Positions 5,533 to 7,992 of a DNA stretch of 7,992 nucleotides are shown here, piece by piece; the first letter of the stretch is position 1, and every line of letters begins with the position of its first letter. Source of the stretch: Actinomycetota bacterium (GTDB lineage: Bacteria; Actinomycetota; Actinomycetes; Nanopelagicales; Nanopelagicaceae). Location: assembly GCA_009704445.1 (NCBI GenBank), contig WLED01000052.1, forward strand, positions 1 to 7,992, read 5' to 3'. The position numbers and the translations under genes were made by a program. The notes below the pieces were generated by a model. The model was not told where the DNA came from, made no database searches, and saw only the letters and a list, made by a program, of their open reading frames with translations.

Positions 5533-5564
5533 ATCGGTTTCACCCAATCCGGCCGGAAATCGAT
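5533..5564. repeat. Nested inverted repeats in the divergent intergenic region
   Basis: ATCGGTTT (5533-5540) and AAATCGAT (5557-5564) are inverted repeats with one mismatch (a G-T pair in RNA), 16 bases apart. Between them lies the perfect 10-bp palindrome TCCGGCCGGA (5548-5557). It sits mid-way between the divergent starts at 5460 and 5622, a suitable place for a regulator binding both promoters. The function is unproven. Confidence 0.35.
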
Positions 5565-5592
5565 GGGGTTTGAGGGGTAGCCAGGCAGACGC

Positions 5593-5620
5593 GGGCAGTA
5601 TTTTCGGGAATAATCTGCCC
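5593..5620. repeat. Inverted repeat flanking the ctaE -10 region
   Basis: GGGCAG (5593-5598) and CTGCCC (5615-5620) are perfect 6-bp inverted repeats separated by 16 bases. They enclose or overlap the predicted ctaE -10 box and end one base before the ATG. An operator is possible. In RNA it would be a hairpin only if transcription started further upstream. Confidence 0.4.
5611..5616 (+). promoter_or_regulatory. -10 box for the ctaE-qcrCA operon
   Basis: TAATCT fits TANNNT and ends five bases before the ctaE ATG at 5622, so transcription would begin on or within a base of the start codon. No Shine-Dalgarno site precedes ctaE. A promoter further upstream cannot be excluded. Confidence 0.4.
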
Positions 5621-5621
5621 C

Positions 5622-6245
5622 ATGACCAGCAACGTTGACCATCACAAGATCACTCGCCCCAACGCCGTCGCGGTGGGGACTATTGTCTGGCTTTCAAGTG
5701 AGTTGATGTTTTTTGCAGCACTCTTTGCAATGTACTTCACAATTCGAGCAGTGCAAGGTCCAAACATCTGGGGCGAGTCCACTGCACTTTTAGACATTCC
5801 TTTTGCAGCATTTAACACAACGATATTGGTTTTGTCTTCTGTGACATGTCAGTTCGGCGTTTTCGCAGCAGAGCGTTTTCAAAACCGCAGAACAGGAACT
5901 ATTTTCCAACTAAGTAAATGGGGAATGCGTGAATGGTTTGCGCTAACTGTTGTCATGGGTGCATATTTCGTTGCCGGACAGGTTTATGAGTACGCAGTTT
6001 TGGTCAGCGAGGGGTTGACTCTCTCATCAAATGCCTACGGATCGGTTTTTTACGTGACCACAGGTTTCCACGGCTTGCACGTGATCGGTGGATTGATTGC
6101 ATTTTTGATTGTGATGGTTCGTGTTGCTAAGGCTCGTAGGTTTACAAGTCAGCAAGCAACCACTGCAATTGTTGTTTCTTATTACTGGCACTTCGTCGAC
6201 GTTGTATGGATCGCTCTTTTCTCAGCGATCTATCTCATTAAGTAG
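5622..6245 (+). CDS. ctaE: Cytochrome c oxidase (aa3) subunit III
   Basis: This 207-residue polytopic membrane protein is subunit III of the aa3-type terminal oxidase. Subunit III binds lipids and stabilises the catalytic subunit I, and carries no redox metal. Five membrane segments are visible near 17-40, 60-82, 105-127, 140-167 and 183-205, the short five-helix form lacking the first two helices of mitochondrial subunit III. Conserved features are Glu27 in WLSSELMFF, TTGFHGLHV (146-154) with His150 and His153, and YYWHFVDVVW (187-196). It is the first gene of the operon, with qcrC 12 bases downstream and trpD on the opposite strand beyond the receiver-like gene, the usual actinobacterial neighbourhood. 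Other oxidase subunit genes (ctaC, ctaD, ctaF) are not in the window. Confidence 0.96.
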   Translation: MTSNVDHHKITRPNAVAVGTIVWLSSELMFFAALFAMYFTIRAVQGPNIWGESTALLDIPFAAFNTTILVLSSVTCQFGVFAAERFQNRRTGTIFQLSKWGMREWFALTVVMGAYFVAGQVYEYAVLVSEGLTLSSNAYGSVFYVTTGFHGLHVIGGLIAFLIVMVRVAKARRFTSQQATTAIVVSYYWHFVDVVWIALFSAIYLIK

Positions 6246-6246
6246 C

Positions 6247-6252
6247 AAAGGA
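6247..6252 (+). promoter_or_regulatory. Shine-Dalgarno site of qcrC
   Basis: AAAGGA ends five bases before the GTG at 6258, inside the 12-base gap after the ctaE stop. It supports GTG as the qcrC start. Confidence 0.7.
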
Positions 6253-6257
6253 AAACT

Positions 6258-7049
6258 GTGAAACGTTTATCACGCTTTCGCCGCCACAAGGCGGCGGCAC
6301 CACTTCTATTGATTTTTGCCCTTCTTGGTATTGGCGGAACATTTAGTGTTGCAAGCGCGACTACTGCAAATGAAACAAGTGCTGTTGAGCGTTCGACTTT
6401 GATTGAAGAAGGACGTCAGATTTTCTTAAAGGGTTGCTCTTCTTGCCATGGGCTAAACGCAGAGGGTGTTTCGATTGCTCCATCTTTGATTGGAGTTGGC
6501 GCAGCTTCAGTTGATTTCCAAGTTGGTACAGGACGTATGCCTATGGCCGATATGAGTACACAGGCAATGAGAAAGGCGCCTGTGTACACAGAGGAAGAAG
6601 TTGCTGCTTTAGCTGCCTACGTTGCATCTCTTGCACCTGGTCCAGAAATTCCAGGTATGGAACTACTTAATTTTGAAAGAGATGGAAGTACTGCAGAAGG
6701 CGGCGAACTATTTAGAAACAACTGCGCCATGTGTCACAACTTTGCCGGTCAAGGTGGTGCTCTTACTCAGGGTAAATATGCACCAACAGTGATGGGCGTA
6801 TTACCAAAACATATTTACGAAGCCATGGTCACTGGACCACAGGCAATGCCAGTTTTCAATGACAAAACAATTACGCCAGAAGAAAAGCTTTCAATTATCA
6901 AGTGGATTAAATCAGCTGAGGCAGAACCAAATCTTGGTGGAGCATCATTGGGAAGAGTAGGTCCGGTAACAGAGGGATTACTTGCTTGGACATTAGGTCT
7001 TGGTTTACTTATCGGTGTAGCCGTCTGGCTAGCCACGAAGGCGAAGTAA
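6258..7049 (+). CDS. qcrC: Di-haem cytochrome c subunit of the bc complex
   Basis: QcrC is the c-type cytochrome of the actinobacterial bcc complex and passes electrons from the Rieske protein to the aa3 oxidase. The 263-residue product has a basic N-terminus and a hydrophobic signal or anchor segment (14-34), two cytochrome c domains with haem-binding C60-S-S-C63-H64 and C156-A-M-C159-H160, and a C-terminal membrane anchor (241-259) followed by Lys residues. Likely axial methionines are M94 or M96 (GRMPM) and M197 (QAMPVF). Two covalent haems in one anchored protein are the hallmark of actinobacterial complexes, which thereby need no soluble cytochrome c. The extracytoplasmic domains lie between the two hydrophobic segments. 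Start GTG 6258 has a good ribosome-binding site. Stop TAA is 3 bases before qcrA, so the genes are tightly coupled. Confidence 0.96.
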   Translation: MKRLSRFRRHKAAAPLLLIFALLGIGGTFSVASATTANETSAVERSTLIEEGRQIFLKGCSSCHGLNAEGVSIAPSLIGVGAASVDFQVGTGRMPMADMSTQAMRKAPVYTEEEVAALAAYVASLAPGPEIPGMELLNFERDGSTAEGGELFRNNCAMCHNFAGQGGALTQGKYAPTVMGVLPKHIYEAMVTGPQAMPVFNDKTITPEEKLSIIKWIKSAEAEPNLGGASLGRVGPVTEGLLAWTLGLGLLIGVAVWLATKAK

Positions 7050-7052
7050 TAA

Positions 7053-7992
7053 ATGAGTAACCAACTAGAACCGATTAAGGATCCTGGCCTTCCAGAGCAC
7101 GTTTACCGCAAAACTGATACCGATCCAAAAGCCGCCGATCGCGCAGAGCGCCAAGTTGCAGCGATGTTTGGTATTTCTGCTCTTGGAACTGTTCTACTAG
7201 TTGTGTCTTATGTTTTCGTTCCTGATGACATTTTTATTTTCATTCCTATCATGGGAAATCAAAATGCTCATCAATTGGGCCTTGGTTTAGGAATGGCTAT
7301 TTCTTTATTTTTCATTGGTCTTGGCGCAATCCACTGGGCAAAGACTTTAATGCCAGATCATGAAGTCGTTATGCAACGTCATGAATTTCGTTCACCTGAA
7401 GAGGATCGAAAAGATTTCGTTGACACCGTAAAGGAAGGCGCAGCTAACTCTGGTCTTGGTCGTCGCTCTTTAATTAAAAGATCTCTAGGTGCAGCACTTG
7501 GACTTTCTGCCATCTCCCCTATTTTACTTCTTCGCGATCTTGGTCCATTACCTGGACCAGAACAAAAAATGACAAATTGGAAATCTGGCACTTACTTGGT
7601 AACCGATCCCGGCGATCGACGAATTAAGGCCTCTGATTTAGAAGTAGGTTCTGTAGCTCAAGTAATGCCAGAGTTTGCCAATCCTAAAGATCGCCATTTG
7701 GACGACATCGCTAAAGATGCTCTTTTGTTGATTCGTCTTCGCCCTTCCGAATTCAACTTGGAACCAGATCGTCTTGCAATGACGCATGAAGGAATCATCG
7801 CCTTTTCGAAGATTTGTTCTCACATGGGTTGCGCAGTTGCCTTGTACGAGCAAACTACCAAGCACCTATTGTGTCCATGCCACCAATCAACCTTTGATGT
7901 GACTCGCGCGGCAAAGGTGATATTTGGACCTGCGGCCAGACCACTTCCGCAGTTAGATATCACAGTGGACAATGAGGGCTACCTCATTGCTC
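7053..7992 (+). CDS. qcrA: Rieske iron-sulfur subunit of the bc complex (3' end beyond window)
   Basis: 313 codons are present and the frame is still open at the right edge. QcrA carries the [2Fe-2S] cluster that accepts electrons from menaquinol. Rieske box 1 is C255-S-H257-M-G-C260 and box 2 is C274-P-C276-H277; Cys255, His257, Cys274 and His277 bind the cluster, and Cys260 and Cys276 form the disulfide. FGPAARPLPQLDI follows, as in actinobacterial QcrA. Three hydrophobic stretches precede the Rieske domain, near 37-56, 75-95 and 143-160, and Arg137-Arg138 sits just before the third (GRRSLIKRS), a twin-arginine-type motif. In Streptomyces coelicolor QcrA, the first two segments are inserted by Sec and the third by Tat. 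The start ATG follows qcrC by 3 bases with a weak, distant GAAGG (7037-7041), suggesting translational coupling. Only the C-terminal end is missing. Confidence 0.96.
   Translation, partial: MSNQLEPIKDPGLPEHVYRKTDTDPKAADRAERQVAAMFGISALGTVLLVVSYVFVPDDIFIFIPIMGNQNAHQLGLGLGMAISLFFIGLGAIHWAKTLMPDHEVVMQRHEFRSPEEDRKDFVDTVKEGAANSGLGRRSLIKRSLGAALGLSAISPILLLRDLGPLPGPEQKMTNWKSGTYLVTDPGDRRIKASDLEVGSVAQVMPEFANPKDRHLDDIAKDALLLIRLRPSEFNLEPDRLAMTHEGIIAFSKICSHMGCAVALYEQTTKHLLCPCHQSTFDVTRAAKVIFGPAARPLPQLDITVDNEGYLIA

Noticed and set aside
6815..7865. Minus-strand open frames opposite qcrC and qcrA
   Set aside because: They are shadows of the respiratory genes with low-complexity or unrecognisable products and no ribosome-binding sites.

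Overview
The window looks like a piece of a small, AT-leaning actinobacterial chromosome. The strongest clue is gene order: trpD divergent from a ctaE-qcrC-qcrA block (qcrB presumably follows beyond the right edge) is the arrangement I know from actinobacteria such as Mycobacterium tuberculosis. A di-haem QcrC, a Rieske protein with three N-terminal hydrophobic stretches, a short (207 aa) subunit III, and TANNNT -10 boxes placed directly before start codons all agree. The AT-leaning codons and tight packing would fit a streamlined freshwater lineage such as the Nanopelagicales (acI). That placement is inference, not something the sequence proves.

Layout. Bases 28-760 hold a tRNA cluster, Gly(GCC), Cys(GCA) and Val(GAC), with a small stand-alone cupin gene (291-632) between Cys and Val. 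Bases 797-3096 are a forward run of four genes: a LysE/ArgO-type amino-acid exporter, a long nitroreductase, a 75-residue membrane protein and a second, shorter nitroreductase. Bases 3175-5460 are on the minus strand and read, in transcription order, a receiver-like protein, TrpD (anthranilate phosphoribosyltransferase), and an alpha/beta-hydrolase esterase. Bases 5461-5621 are the divergent intergenic region. Bases 5622-7992 are forward: ctaE, qcrC and the first 313 codons of qcrA, which runs off the edge.

How the genes work together. CtaE (oxidase subunit III), QcrC (covalent di-haem cytochrome c) and QcrA (Rieske iron-sulfur protein) are parts of the actinobacterial bcc:aa3 respiratory supercomplex, in which the di-haem QcrC takes the place of a soluble cytochrome c. 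TrpD catalyses the second step from chorismate to tryptophan. The receiver-like protein lies 8 bases upstream of trpD and is divergent from the respiratory operon, so its promoter region abuts that of ctaE. Its job is unknown. The two nitroreductases are FMN-type oxidoreductases of unknown substrate.

No insertion sequence, CRISPR array, integrase, riboswitch or broken gene was seen, and there is no gene-free stretch over 300 bases. The most notable observations are the repeated leaderless-start pattern, the degenerate receiver domain between trpD and ctaE, the twin-arginine pair before the third hydrophobic segment of QcrA, and several operator-like inverted repeats overlapping predicted promoters. 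I did not find convincing evidence of a wholly new multi-gene system.
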